A program made the translations under genes and the position numbers. This document shows, piece after piece, positions 12,868 through 22,132 of a stretch of DNA of 48,632 nucleotides. The notes under the pieces were generated by a model. That model was not told the DNA's origin, did not search any database, and saw nothing but the letters and a program-made list of their open reading frames with translations. The stretch spans positions 1 to 48,632 of the forward strand of contig JAHHHB010000051.1 of NCBI GenBank assembly GCA_019359545.1. Reading direction: 5' to 3'. Each line of letters opens with the position of its first letter. The stretch's first letter is position 1. This stretch comes from Desmonostoc geniculatum HA4340-LM1. Its GTDB lineage: Bacteria; Cyanobacteriota; Cyanobacteriia; Cyanobacteriales; Nostocaceae.

Positions 12868-13397
12868 AATCGCCCACCCCTTCCAGCTTCCAAAGATTAT
12901 AGGTTTTTCGTAGGGTAGCACAGCTGTGCTACCCTACAATTTTTAATTAGAATCTTAAATCATAGAATTCATAACTTCTCTCAAAAATCAGGAATCTGAG
13001 CAAAATATCCGATTATTTTGCACCAACTGATATCCTTTCTTCAAAAATGGGTAATATAAGCTTACTTTTCTAATACCATCTTCATAAATTTGCCTCCTTA
13101 TAAAATACATTTCCGCAAAATTACTGTGAAGTTATGCTCTTATTATTCCTCGGAATTCATCGAAATAATTTTCACAAAATCAGTGTTTTCCCGTTCAAAT
13201 GAACAATTTATGAATGATATAACTTGAATGAATTGTCTTTCATTATGTGTACTTTACTTCCAATTCAGTAAAACAAGATGCAGTAATCACATAAATATAT
13301 TCTCATCAATTGCCTGCAAAATTAATTCTCAGGCATAATTACGAATTTTGATAAAAGATCCCAAATTTGCTACAAATCACTTGACAGGAAAGCAGCT
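12868..13397. other. AT-rich upstream region of hpsA
   Basis: Apart from the palindrome at 12910-12937, this 530-base gap is AT-rich and without ORFs or repeats I can support. As it precedes the developmentally expressed hps locus it probably contains the hpsA promoter and leader, but I could not assign -35/-10 elements or a hormogonium sigma-factor box by eye. Confidence 0.5.
12910..12937. terminator. Perfect 28-base palindrome after metH
   Basis: GTAGGGTAGCACAG is followed directly by its exact reverse complement, flanked by TTTTTC on the left and AATTTTTAATT on the right. The 14-bp perfect stem with T/A runs on both sides, 42 bases after the metH stop, fits a bidirectional intrinsic terminator. 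It also resembles a dispersed repeat, compare 27804-27831. Confidence 0.6.
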
Positions 13398-16300
13398 ATG
13401 TCTGAAAAAAATAAGCTAGTCAAGGCAATTCAAAAAACCTTCAAAATAATTGGCAAGAAGTTTGTATCTGCAATTAACAAGCAAATTGTTTGGCTATTAC
13501 GGACTATCTTTCTCACAAGAAGAAGACGCAGTTCGCCCAATGCTGGCTTTGTGTTGCCAACAGTGGCAATGGTAACTTTGGTAGTCGTCTTGTTAACAAC
13601 TGCAATATTGTTTCGGTCATTTGAGCGTTCTAAAAACGCTAGTAATGTGCGAGTCAATGAAGCTACAATGCAAGCCGCTACCCCTGCCTTAGAGAGGGCT
13701 AAAGCAAAAATAACTGCACTGTTTGGCGACCCCACTTTGCCACGTTCTGTTCCATCAAACGTAACACTATACAGTACCTTAACTAATAAACTTCCTGTCT
13801 ATACATTTGGTGATGAAACTCCGATAATTTTACCTTATGACATTGATGGAGACGACACAATTGAAGCAGGTAGTAGTATCCTTTTAGAAAATAAAGAAAA
13901 CATACAAACAGCTTGGAAATTTCCTGCCGATACAGATAATAACGGTAAATTTGATAGTTTTATTCTCTACGGTATCTACTTCCGCACTCCCCCCCAAAGT
14001 GGTACAAGCCAAACCAGAAAGAGAATCCCACTAGATGCTAGAACTCCTCCCATGCTGCCAGCTAAGGCAGGTGGAGCTTGTGATATAGCTGGTGAGACTA
14101 GTGCCAGCTTAGTAGGTAATTCCGGTTGGTATAAACTACCAAGTGGCGAATTGAAAAAAAGCTTTTTCGTATATACAGCAACGGTTCCTATTACTGATGA
14201 TAGTCTTGGCGATCCATATGAAAAGTATGTAGGTAATAAAGGCTTCTCTGCTTTAGAAATGCAACAAGATCGTAGTCAAGTTTCTATTACTAATAATGCT
14301 GTTGTATTTGAAGATGACTTAGATATTACACCTGGTCCTAGATTCCGTCTCAATGGACGCGTTTTCACCAACAGTAACTTATTTACTGCTAAAACTGATC
14401 AAGATATAACCCTATTTCAAGTCAGCAGTAGGTATTCTTGTTATTACGAACGAGAAAATGGCAAGATAGTTATTGGCGGTAATATTGCAACTAGTGGCCC
14501 AATCAGTACAAGTAATACAGGTGGAACACGTGTAGATTTATTTAGAGAAAACAATACACCTGATACAGGTAAATCTTTGGGATCTGATAATAAAACTACC
14601 TCAAATAACTCGAATGATATTGCCTATAACACTCAAGCTTATGCTCAACGCATAGACTTATTAGTGAAGGCACAATTAGCTAATGCGAGTACTACTGATC
14701 CCGACGAAATCCAAGATAATATAACCAAACGAATTGCAAACGATCCAAGCTTAGATACGAATAAAGTACGTAAGGAAGAATTGGAAAGTTGGTTCCGTAA
14801 ACGTACTCGGCGTGTACCATTTAGAGAAGTTCCTTATGGTACTTCTGGTATTGAAAAATCTGCTGGTGTGGACTACACGATAGCAGATGCAGCAACTTTT
14901 ATGGAAGATTCTGGTAACACACTACGTCCAATGGATGCGTGGATTTATCCAACAGATACTAATACAACACTAACGCTAAATACAGCGCAACTACCTACCA
15001 GAGATCCAGACGTTGTAGATACTACTCCCGTAACAGAAACAGAGTTAGGCGATCGCATTGTAGTTGGTAACAACCTCCCTGAACTTATATGGGACAACAC
15101 AAAAGGAGAGTTTGTAGGAGAGAATGATCCCCAAACCATCACTCCTGCTGTGAAGTGGACAGGTAGCACTACCAAAGATCGTACTCGTACAACTCGCGTC
15201 AAACAATTATCAGATTTGGGAGTGACTGGGCGTGATGGTTTTTGGGAAATTTCAGCCGCTTCACCCCGAGCTAATATTCTTGATGTGGTCGGTGGACTGA
15301 GGGTGATTACAGGTGCAGGAATATATAGACCTACAGGTTCTAACCTCCCCACACCTCCTTCGGCAGTCGATGACCCCAGTACAACAGACGTATTAGAAAA
15401 TAATGCCAGTGCCACAAATGTAGTCTGGCCGGACACAATGCCCATGCTTGTGCCTGATTCTAGCGATCCTCTCAACGGTACACAAACACGCGGTCATTTG
15501 GTAATGCGTGCCACGGCAGTGTATCACTACAATATTGATTCCTATGCTCCTCTGGCAGCTACAGCAGACGATTATCAAACACCTATGGCTTGTGTAAGTA
15601 GCTACTACGATCCCACAAACAAAGATACGGCAAGAAATACAAGTACACTATCTGATGTGAGCGGTGAAGTAGTTGGTGCTAGACCTGCTGGAGCCAGATC
15701 AAATAATGGGATTGTTTACGAAGCTCCCAGCACTACAGCCGCAGGTATAACTAGAGGACAGACAGTAGATAGCAATGGTTTTTTTGCAGCTGCGACTAAC
15801 GATGATGATGTTACTAACACTAGCGTAGCTTTGCTAGACCGCTTGAAACATCAAGCCAACTTGGTATTTCCCAATGGTCGCCTTGTTAATCCTCTACTGC
15901 GGCAAGCACTGGCGAAAGCAACAACCAGCAAACTTACTCTCTCTGAGCAATCAGCAATTGACTCTACCATCTGTGCAATAAAGATTGCTGATGGCTCTCT
16001 GACTCGGAGTACTACCTACATTCCTGATGGCGCAATCAAAGAAACAGCATTTCTTGATGCCCGACAAATTAAGGCTATAGATAAAGGTGCTACATTAACT
16101 GGAAACTATAATCTAGAAGTTGAACAGCGCCAGCCTCTAGAAATTCGTGCCACTGTCATAGATTTAGGTATGCTTGGCGCAAAAACAAACACCAATTCAG
16201 ACGCTACTAAAAATTGGGCTAACGAATATCTATTGCCCAATAGCGGTATTATCTATGCCTCTCGTGATGATGCTCAAAAAGATCGCAGTCAGTCAGACAG

Positions 16301-18317
16301 TGAAAATGTGAGCGCCAGTGACTATAGGCTCGATCCAGAACGGCGACCCAACGCCATTATGTTGATTAATGGCAGTAACTTGAGTCGCATGAATAATTAC
16401 AGAGCAGAAGAAAAAGGCTTAATTTTAGCAACTGAACTGCCAGTGTATGTTAAAGGGAATTTTAATCTGCACACTAAACAAGAATTCAAAACTCCCGATC
16501 TTCTAGTTACACCCACCGATGACGCGAGTAATACAGCCTACGATAACAAATTTTACACTCGTGCTGCGGCAAATCGCGATCCTGACTTTGCTTGTCGGCC
16601 TAATGACCCTAGACTACCTAATTGTGGAACAGGCGAAACCTGGCGACCAGCATCAGTGATTGCCGATGCTGTCACCTTGTTATCTGGTAACTTCCGCGAA
16701 GGTTTCCGCGATGAGGGTGATTACGATTTGCGAAATAACCAACAAGCGAGTAATGCTGATGCCGTACTCAAGCGACTGAAGGCAGGTTTCTGGAATAACA
16801 ACTTCGTCACTTCATCTAAGTTTTTAACTGACTCTGGTGGTGATGCTTACTATAAAGGTACTCCCACTAGTACTGATTCAGTAAACAATAACAGTTCTTA
16901 CTTGAACAACTTTGTCACGCCCATTCAGCGTCGAGGGACTTTCCCAGAGTATGTTATGGAGATGTGCTTCAAAATACCAGTTTCAGAATGTGGAGTGGCT
17001 GATTGGTATATTGGTTTAGATAATGATGATGACCAAAACAATAGTTTGAGCCTAACAGAAATCCAAAAAAAGTCTAGTGATACTGACGTACTAAATGCTG
17101 CAAAAACCAAACTATTAGCTGGTACTACTGCTCAACCACCAAGGGCTGGTTTTGAACGATTTGCCCGCCGGGTTGCATTCAAACGAAATAGTTCTGGACA
17201 ACTGGTTAATGCTTCTAATAATGCCATAATTTTTAATACCGCTACTCCCATTGTATTAGGTATAAAAACAGACTCATCCTCAGGAAGTCCAGTAAAAGTA
17301 GTAGACTATTTTACTGGCAGCACCATACCTGAAACAGCAAGTAATGCCCTATGGTTTGCAACCACAACAAGTGGTACTACTAGTCCACCAGCATTCGACA
17401 CCAGCCAAATAAAATACTACAACACTCATCGTTTATTCTTCAGGTATCCCCAAGTACCACCTGTTACTGTAACAGCTACCAACGTTTCTTTGCTGAGGGA
17501 TTTCCCTGGAAACACGACGACATTCACAAGAGATGCGTATTTCCAGCCGCTATTAGAACCTGTATTGCAATTACAGGTAACAACCGCAGCACCTGAAGAT
17601 CAAGATTACGCCAGTTTAGCTGGAACATCTAAATCTAGTGTCGTTAAAAATACTAGATGGTTGTCTAAGGCAAGTGAAACAACTTTTAATCTAGTAGTGG
17701 CGGCTGGTGATACTCCCGTTCGTGTGGGTTCAAGTACCTACGAAATCAATGGGGGTTTGCATAACTTTGTGCGCTTCTTAGAAAACTGGGATGGGGTTAA
17801 TGGCAATATTAGCGGTTCATTTATCCAATTTAAACGCAGTATTTATGCTGCTGCACCATTCCAAGTTTTTGTCAAACCAGGACCGACAACTGCTCCTGCA
17901 ACCTGGACATCTGGTAACGTTAATGATATTTCCGCTACTGCCAATAACAGTATCTTTATTAGACTTCTGAATTCTGGTAAACCAGGTTACACATCAGATA
18001 GTACTGGTGCTGGGGAAGCGCCTTATTATATGGCTCCTAACCGTAACTGGGGTTTTGATGTGGCGTTACTGGCGCAAAATCCCGACTTGTTTGCCCAGCG
18101 CTTTGTAATTCCAGCCACAGATCCTCCCAATGAATACTACAGAGAAGTAGGTCGGGATGACCTCTGGGTGAAAACTCTGTTGTGTGCTGTCCAAGATAAA
18201 GATGCGGATGCAGGGGATGGGTTTGATGATGCACCCGCCGCCTACTTTGGCACTGATTTAAAATTTGCACTACCTGAAACTGAACGTCCCGGTGACTGTA
18301 AGCTCAAACCATCCTGA
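13398..18317 (+). CDS. hpsA: Hormogonium polysaccharide biosynthesis protein HpsA
   Basis: First gene of the hps locus, required in Nostoc punctiforme for the polysaccharide that supports gliding of hormogonia; its biochemical role is not known. 1639 residues. A basic N-terminal region (1-50, ending RRRRSSPNAG) leads to a prepilin-like hydrophobic segment at about 51-72 (FVLPTVAMVTLVVVLLTTAI) with G50/F51 as a possible prepilin-peptidase site, but T instead of Glu at +5. The rest is a Thr/Asn/Asp-rich presumably extracytoplasmic domain with paired cysteines. Calcium-loop-like motifs occur: DIDGDDTIEAG (about 148), DTDNNGKFDSF (about 178), and acidic stretches near 1207 and the C-terminus (DKDADAGDGFDD). 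Start ATG has AGGAAAG upstream. Identification rests on gene order plus overall architecture. Confidence 0.88.
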   Translation: MSEKNKLVKAIQKTFKIIGKKFVSAINKQIVWLLRTIFLTRRRRSSPNAGFVLPTVAMVTLVVVLLTTAILFRSFERSKNASNVRVNEATMQAATPALERAKAKITALFGDPTLPRSVPSNVTLYSTLTNKLPVYTFGDETPIILPYDIDGDDTIEAGSSILLENKENIQTAWKFPADTDNNGKFDSFILYGIYFRTPPQSGTSQTRKRIPLDARTPPMLPAKAGGACDIAGETSASLVGNSGWYKLPSGELKKSFFVYTATVPITDDSLGDPYEKYVGNKGFSALEMQQDRSQVSITNNAVVFEDDLDITPGPRFRLNGRVFTNSNLFTAKTDQDITLFQVSSRYSCYYERENGKIVIGGNIATSGPISTSNTGGTRVDLFRENNTPDTGKSLGSDNKTTSNNSNDIAYNTQAYAQRIDLLVKAQLANASTTDPDEIQDNITKRIANDPSLDTNKVRKEELESWFRKRTRRVPFREVPYGTSGIEKSAGVDYTIADAATFMEDSGNTLRPMDAWIYPTDTNTTLTLNTAQLPTRDPDVVDTTPVTETELGDRIVVGNNLPELIWDNTKGEFVGENDPQTITPAVKWTGSTTKDRTRTTRVKQLSDLGVTGRDGFWEISAASPRANILDVVGGLRVITGAGIYRPTGSNLPTPPSAVDDPSTTDVLENNASATNVVWPDTMPMLVPDSSDPLNGTQTRGHLVMRATAVYHYNIDSYAPLAATADDYQTPMACVSSYYDPTNKDTARNTSTLSDVSGEVVGARPAGARSNNGIVYEAPSTTAAGITRGQTVDSNGFFAAATNDDDVTNTSVALLDRLKHQANLVFPNGRLVNPLLRQALAKATTSKLTLSEQSAIDSTICAIKIADGSLTRSTTYIPDGAIKETAFLDARQIKAIDKGATLTGNYNLEVEQRQPLEIRATVIDLGMLGAKTNTNSDATKNWANEYLLPNSGIIYASRDDAQKDRSQSDSENVSASDYRLDPERRPNAIMLINGSNLSRMNNYRAEEKGLILATELPVYVKGNFNLHTKQEFKTPDLLVTPTDDASNTAYDNKFYTRAAANRDPDFACRPNDPRLPNCGTGETWRPASVIADAVTLLSGNFREGFRDEGDYDLRNNQQASNADAVLKRLKAGFWNNNFVTSSKFLTDSGGDAYYKGTPTSTDSVNNNSSYLNNFVTPIQRRGTFPEYVMEMCFKIPVSECGVADWYIGLDNDDDQNNSLSLTEIQKKSSDTDVLNAAKTKLLAGTTAQPPRAGFERFARRVAFKRNSSGQLVNASNNAIIFNTATPIVLGIKTDSSSGSPVKVVDYFTGSTIPETASNALWFATTTSGTTSPPAFDTSQIKYYNTHRLFFRYPQVPPVTVTATNVSLLRDFPGNTTTFTRDAYFQPLLEPVLQLQVTTAAPEDQDYASLAGTSKSSVVKNTRWLSKASETTFNLVVAAGDTPVRVGSSTYEINGGLHNFVRFLENWDGVNGNISGSFIQFKRSIYAAAPFQVFVKPGPTTAPATWTSGNVNDISATANNSIFIRLLNSGKPGYTSDSTGAGEAPYYMAPNRNWGFDVALLAQNPDLFAQRFVIPATDPPNEYYREVGRDDLWVKTLLCAVQDKDADAGDGFDDAPAAYFGTDLKFALPETERPGDCKLKPS

Positions 18318-18335
18318 AGTGTCTGAATAAAAGTT

Positions 18336-18482
18336 TTTACAGCAGTTTTCAGGTGAATAGGCCACGTTAAGAGACCTAACCCCCTAGCCCCCTTCCCTAC
18401 TAGGGAAGGGGGAAAATTCAAAGCCTCTCCCCTACAAGGAGAAGTTACGAGTCTATTACATTTGATCGCAAATTGCTGTAAA
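18336..18482. mobile_element. MITE-like repeat between hpsA and hpsB
   Basis: Terminal inverted repeats TTTACAGCAGTTTTC (left) and TTTACAGCAATTTGC (right, other strand) bound a 147-base segment. The inside has the hairpin-forming CCCCCTTCCCTA/TAGGGAAGGGGG. No coding capacity. It separates hpsA from the pseudopilin genes and its hairpin may attenuate read-through. Confidence 0.65.
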
Positions 18483-18507
18483 GCATAGCTCAATTGAGGA
18501 ACTGACT

Positions 18508-19170
18508 ATGAACCCACACCAACTACAAGAATCATCCGCCCAGTCTGGTTTTACGATCATTGAGTCCCTGGTGGCGATCCTTGTGGTTGCCATTTTGATG
18601 GTAGCGATCGCACCCGTTCTAGTTATCTCAACTGCAACTCGTGTGCAAGCTAGACGGGTGGAATTGGCAACAGATGCAGCTAAAGCCTTCATTGATGCTA
18701 TTAAGTCTAAAACAATTTTAGATCCGACAATCACCGTTACACTCACTTCTGCAAGCACTACCACAAAACTTGCAACTGCAACAACTAGTAGCGATTTACA
18801 GCGCTATCTACTAGATACTGATCCTCCTACAAGCAGTGCTAGTTTGTATTGCTTCAACAAGAATGGCAGTATTGCTAATCCTGGCTGCATTAGTAATCAA
18901 TTTTACATTCATGCCATTCGGTTTGCAGTAACAGGTAATGATCCTGATAAAGGACAAAGCTATCGTTTGGGAATTCGGGTATATCGTTCAGATGCTGAAT
19001 TTGGTTCCTTAACTGCTAGTAGAAATGGAAAAAAAGCAGCAACATTCACGGGGGGACTAGGCGATCGCAAGGCACCACTAGTAGAAATAACAACTGAAAT
19101 TGTCAGAGGTCAACCTTCCTATAGCGCTTTGTGCGATCGCCTTGGTGGTTGTCAACCACCATCACCATAA
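18508..19170 (+). CDS. hpsB: Hormogonium polysaccharide secretion pseudopilin HpsB
   Basis: Type IV pilin-like/GspI-like minor pseudopilin, 220 residues. A short leader ends in SG14 and the processed protein would begin FTIIESLVAILVVAILMV, with the conserved Glu at +5 (E19) and a hydrophobic helix to about residue 40. The remainder is a Thr-rich globular domain with cysteines near residues 112, 121 and at the C-terminus (CDRLGGC). The ATG is preceded by GAGGAA at about 18495. Known role by family: part of a secretion-type pseudopilus needed to release hormogonium polysaccharide. Adjacent to hpsC. Confidence 0.85.
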   Translation: MNPHQLQESSAQSGFTIIESLVAILVVAILMVAIAPVLVISTATRVQARRVELATDAAKAFIDAIKSKTILDPTITVTLTSASTTTKLATATTSSDLQRYLLDTDPPTSSASLYCFNKNGSIANPGCISNQFYIHAIRFAVTGNDPDKGQSYRLGIRVYRSDAEFGSLTASRNGKKAATFTGGLGDRKAPLVEITTEIVRGQPSYSALCDRLGGCQPPSP

Positions 19171-19235
19171 CTAACCCAGCAACAATAAATGATTTCATGA
19201 CTCAGTATCCGTCACTAAGGAGAAACTATAGCAAA

Positions 19236-20213
19236 ATGAATATACTGAGGTGGCTGTTAAGTACTCAGCTAAAACTCTCTCACAAGCAGAACAAAAATAC
19301 TGGCTTCACCCTCATTGAATTACTGGTAGCTATGCTCATTGCATTCCTAGTAATTACGCCGTTACTAACTTTTATGATTGGTGTTTTAAACACCGATCGT
19401 CAGGAACAAGCTAAAGCTAACTCTGAGCAAGAAATCAAAGCGGCGCTTGATTATATTGCTCGTGATCTTCAACAAGCACTATATATATACGACGATACAA
19501 CTACCACAGGTATTATTTCCAAAATTCCTGCGGTGACAAATGGGGTTCCAGTTCTAGTGTTTTGGAAGCGAGAATTTACCAAAGACGCTCTTGAGACTAA
19601 AAATGCTGCCAATGTAGTTCAATTTACAGACGATTCTTTTGTGTATTCATTGGTAGCTTACTATTTAATTAAAGACAATAATACTAACTGGTCTAAAGCT
19701 GCCCGTATCGCCAGATGGCAAATTAAAGATGGCGTTACAAATAGTAGTGGTAGGAATGATTGTCCTGGGTTTCCTACAACCGAAAAATATAGCCTATGTC
19801 CAGATAAAGGTTTTAAACCATTTGACTTGTCACAAAAAGACAAAACATTACAACAAAAAATGAATAGTTGGACAAATAGTTTGGCAACAGGGGAGAGTTA
19901 CAATCAAGTTCCTGTAGTTTTGGTTGATTTTATAGATCAAACAACAATAGCACAGGGAGCGCCAAATGCAATTTGTTCTAGTGGCTTTCAACAATTTCCA
20001 GCCACGGCAACCAGTGTCAAAACAGGCTTTTATGCTTGTGTAAAATCAGTTGATGGAAATAATAGAAGCTCCGCTGAAGTTTATTTAAGAGGTAACGCAC
20101 AAGCTCGTCTAATAAATGATGAAAGTAAAGTCCGTTATGCCCAGAACAAATCTATTTATTTTCCTAGTGGAAACATTAAGGTACAAGGAAGCAGCTTCAT
20201 CTTTAACAAATAG
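19236..20213 (+). CDS. hpsC: Hormogonium polysaccharide secretion pseudopilin HpsC
   Basis: PilW/GspJ-like pseudopilin, 325 residues from the ATG at 19236, which has AAGGAG at 19217-19222; upstream in-frame ATGs (19197, 19131) would extend into the hpsB coding end and are less likely. The leader ends NTG23 and processing would yield FTLIELLVAMLIAFLVITP with E28 at +5. After the hydrophobic helix comes a long globular domain with cysteine pairs (DCPGFPTTEKYSLCPD, ICSSGF, YACV). It probably forms the tip complex of the pseudopilus together with HpsB and HpsD. Confidence 0.84.
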   Translation: MNILRWLLSTQLKLSHKQNKNTGFTLIELLVAMLIAFLVITPLLTFMIGVLNTDRQEQAKANSEQEIKAALDYIARDLQQALYIYDDTTTTGIISKIPAVTNGVPVLVFWKREFTKDALETKNAANVVQFTDDSFVYSLVAYYLIKDNNTNWSKAARIARWQIKDGVTNSSGRNDCPGFPTTEKYSLCPDKGFKPFDLSQKDKTLQQKMNSWTNSLATGESYNQVPVVLVDFIDQTTIAQGAPNAICSSGFQQFPATATSVKTGFYACVKSVDGNNRSSAEVYLRGNAQARLINDESKVRYAQNKSIYFPSGNIKVQGSSFIFNK

Positions 20214-20251
20214 CTTGTATCTTTCACAAAGATTACTAAAAACAGGATAGT

Positions 20252-20971
20252 ATGCGGAATATTAATAGTTTGAGATTATTAAATTATTTCCAGTTAGACA
20301 GCCTAAAAACAAAACTAAAGCAGCAAAATTTAGTTAATAGAAGTATTGATGGCTACAATCAACAAGATGCCGGATTTACCCTGATAGAATTAATTGTAGT
20401 AGTGCTGTTGTTTGGAATTTTAGCAGCGATCGCGGCTCCAGGTTGGGTTGCCTTTGTCAACCGACAGCAGCTAAATAAGGCTAATGATGCTGTTTTAGCT
20501 GCAATACAAGAGGCACAGCGCGAAGCTAAAAACAAAAAACTTAACTATAGTGTCAGTTTTACAACTGATAGCAATAACGTAGTAAAAATAGCTGTTTATC
20601 CCAGTAGTTCCTCTGGTATTTCTCTCAATGACAGTCGCTGGCAAAGCTTTGGCGGAGATTTACAAATTCCAGCAGGCTCAATATTATTGGGTACTAACAT
20701 TGCTAGTCCAAACACAATTGGTACTGCAATATACGACACTAAGTCTAAACCGTATGATTCTACTACCCAATTAAACACTATTACCTTTGACTATATGGGT
20801 ACTCTCAGTTTTAGCACACTCCCAGCATCACCAGACGCACTAGGTTTAAAAATTGTGCTAGCTCCTGCTAGAGGTTCTGTATCATCCTCATCTAATAGTT
20901 TAAAGCGATGTGTGATTGTGAAAACTCTCTTAGGCTCAATGGTTACAGGAAAAGACTCGCAATGTAATTAA
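20252..20971 (+). CDS. hpsD: Hormogonium polysaccharide secretion pseudopilin HpsD
   Basis: GspH-type pseudopilin, 239 residues. The leader is unusually long (41 residues, ending QQDAG) before FTLIELIVVVLLFGILAAIAA; Glu at +5 is E46. Pilin-like motifs follow: PGWVAFVNRQQLNKANDAVLAAIQEAQREA and a C-terminal KRCVIVKTLLGSMVTGKDSQC with a likely disulfide. The same motifs recur in the pseudopilin at 24148, so the two are paralogues. Thirty-eight bases separate it from hpsC; an intrinsic terminator follows it. Confidence 0.84.
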   Translation: MRNINSLRLLNYFQLDSLKTKLKQQNLVNRSIDGYNQQDAGFTLIELIVVVLLFGILAAIAAPGWVAFVNRQQLNKANDAVLAAIQEAQREAKNKKLNYSVSFTTDSNNVVKIAVYPSSSSGISLNDSRWQSFGGDLQIPAGSILLGTNIASPNTIGTAIYDTKSKPYDSTTQLNTITFDYMGTLSFSTLPASPDALGLKIVLAPARGSVSSSSNSLKRCVIVKTLLGSMVTGKDSQCN

Positions 20972-21020
20972 GAAATTTTCATAGCGTAAATTTATAAAAA
21001 TACGAAATAATACTGAACAT

Positions 21021-21069
21021 AAAACTGCACATTGAGAGCAAAATTGAAGCATCAGGTGCAGTTTTTTTA
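21021..21069 (+). terminator. Intrinsic terminator between hpsD and hpsE
   Basis: AAAACTGCAC and GTGCAGTTTT form a perfect 10-bp stem with a 25-base loop, followed by more T residues. It lies 49 bases after the hpsD stop and suggests that hpsA-D and hpsE onward can be transcribed as separate units. Confidence 0.7.
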
Positions 21070-21152
21070 TTCGATAGATTTCTTGAGTAGTCCGTAATAA
21101 ATTAGCTATTGGCTGAACAAAGATAAAAATATCAAAATATAACTTTTACCAA

Positions 21153-22127
21153 ATGACTGATTGCTTAGATTTTACTGTAGCTATCCCAACTTACAACGGT
21201 GAAAGTCGTTTGCCGGAACTACTAGAACGACTAAAAAACCAACTTCATACGGAAAATTTATCTTGGGAAATTATAGTTGTAGATAATAACAGCACTGATA
21301 ACACAGCTAAAGTTGTTCAAGCCTATCAACAAAATTGGCAATGTCCTTACCCTTTAAAGTATTGCTTTGAAGCAAAACAAGGTGCAGCTTATGCCAGAAA
21401 AAAGGCAGTAGCAGAAGCTAAGGGCAAATTAATAGGTTTTTTAGATGATGATAATTACCCGATATCAAATTGGGTAGCCGCAGCTTATAGTTTTGCCCAA
21501 AAGTATCCAAAAGCGGGAGCTTTTGCTAGCCAAATTCATCCCGACTGGGAAGTGGAACCACCAGAAAACTTCCAGCGAATCGCTCCATTCTTAGCAATTA
21601 CAGAACGAGGAAATTTACCGCTATTATATGAGCCAAAAAATAAATTGCTACCTCCTTCTGCTGGACTTGTCGTTCGTAAACAAGCTTGGCTAGAAAGCCT
21701 ACCGGATAAGTGTATTCTAACTGGTAGAGTCAAAGGTAATATGCTTACTAGTGAAGACTTAGAAATGTTGTCTTACATCCAAAAAGCAGGATGGGAAATT
21801 TGGTATAACCCAGAAATGGAAATTTCTCATAAAATACCAAGCTCGCGGTTACAAAAAGAATATTTAATTCCATTTTTTCAAGGTATTGGACTTAGCCGTT
21901 ATGTAACTAGGATGGTAAATATACAACCTTGGTATAGACCGATCGCTTTTTTGGCTTACATGATAAATGACCTGCGTAAAATCACTTTACACTTACTCAA
22001 ATATCGAACTAAGTTAAAACAGGATTTGGTGGCTGCTTGCGAAATGCAACTTTTTTTAAGTAGTCTAATGAGTCCGTTTTATCTTTGGAAAAATGGTTAT
22101 TTGAAAAATAAATTATCAGAGTCTTAA
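21153..22127 (+). CDS. hpsE: Hormogonium polysaccharide glycosyltransferase HpsE
   Basis: GT-A fold, family 2 glycosyltransferase, 324 residues. Motifs: FTVAIPTYNGESRLPELLERL at the N-terminus, nucleotide-binding VVDNNSTDNT (about 47-56), the metal-binding FLDDDN (about 95-100) and a late EDLE in which the catalytic base is expected. The C-terminal third has hydrophobic and amphipathic segments without clear membrane spans, so it is likely a cytosolic or membrane-associated enzyme that adds sugars to a lipid carrier. It resembles the next gene closely, pointing to tandem duplication. Five bases separate them. Confidence 0.85.
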   Translation: MTDCLDFTVAIPTYNGESRLPELLERLKNQLHTENLSWEIIVVDNNSTDNTAKVVQAYQQNWQCPYPLKYCFEAKQGAAYARKKAVAEAKGKLIGFLDDDNYPISNWVAAAYSFAQKYPKAGAFASQIHPDWEVEPPENFQRIAPFLAITERGNLPLLYEPKNKLLPPSAGLVVRKQAWLESLPDKCILTGRVKGNMLTSEDLEMLSYIQKAGWEIWYNPEMEISHKIPSSRLQKEYLIPFFQGIGLSRYVTRMVNIQPWYRPIAFLAYMINDLRKITLHLLKYRTKLKQDLVAACEMQLFLSSLMSPFYLWKNGYLKNKLSES

Positions 22128-22132
22128 ATATT

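Noticed and set aside
19131..19235. Longer N-terminus for HpsC starting inside hpsB
   Set aside because: A good AAGGAG site precedes the ATG at 19236, and the added residues would give an atypical 58-residue leader.
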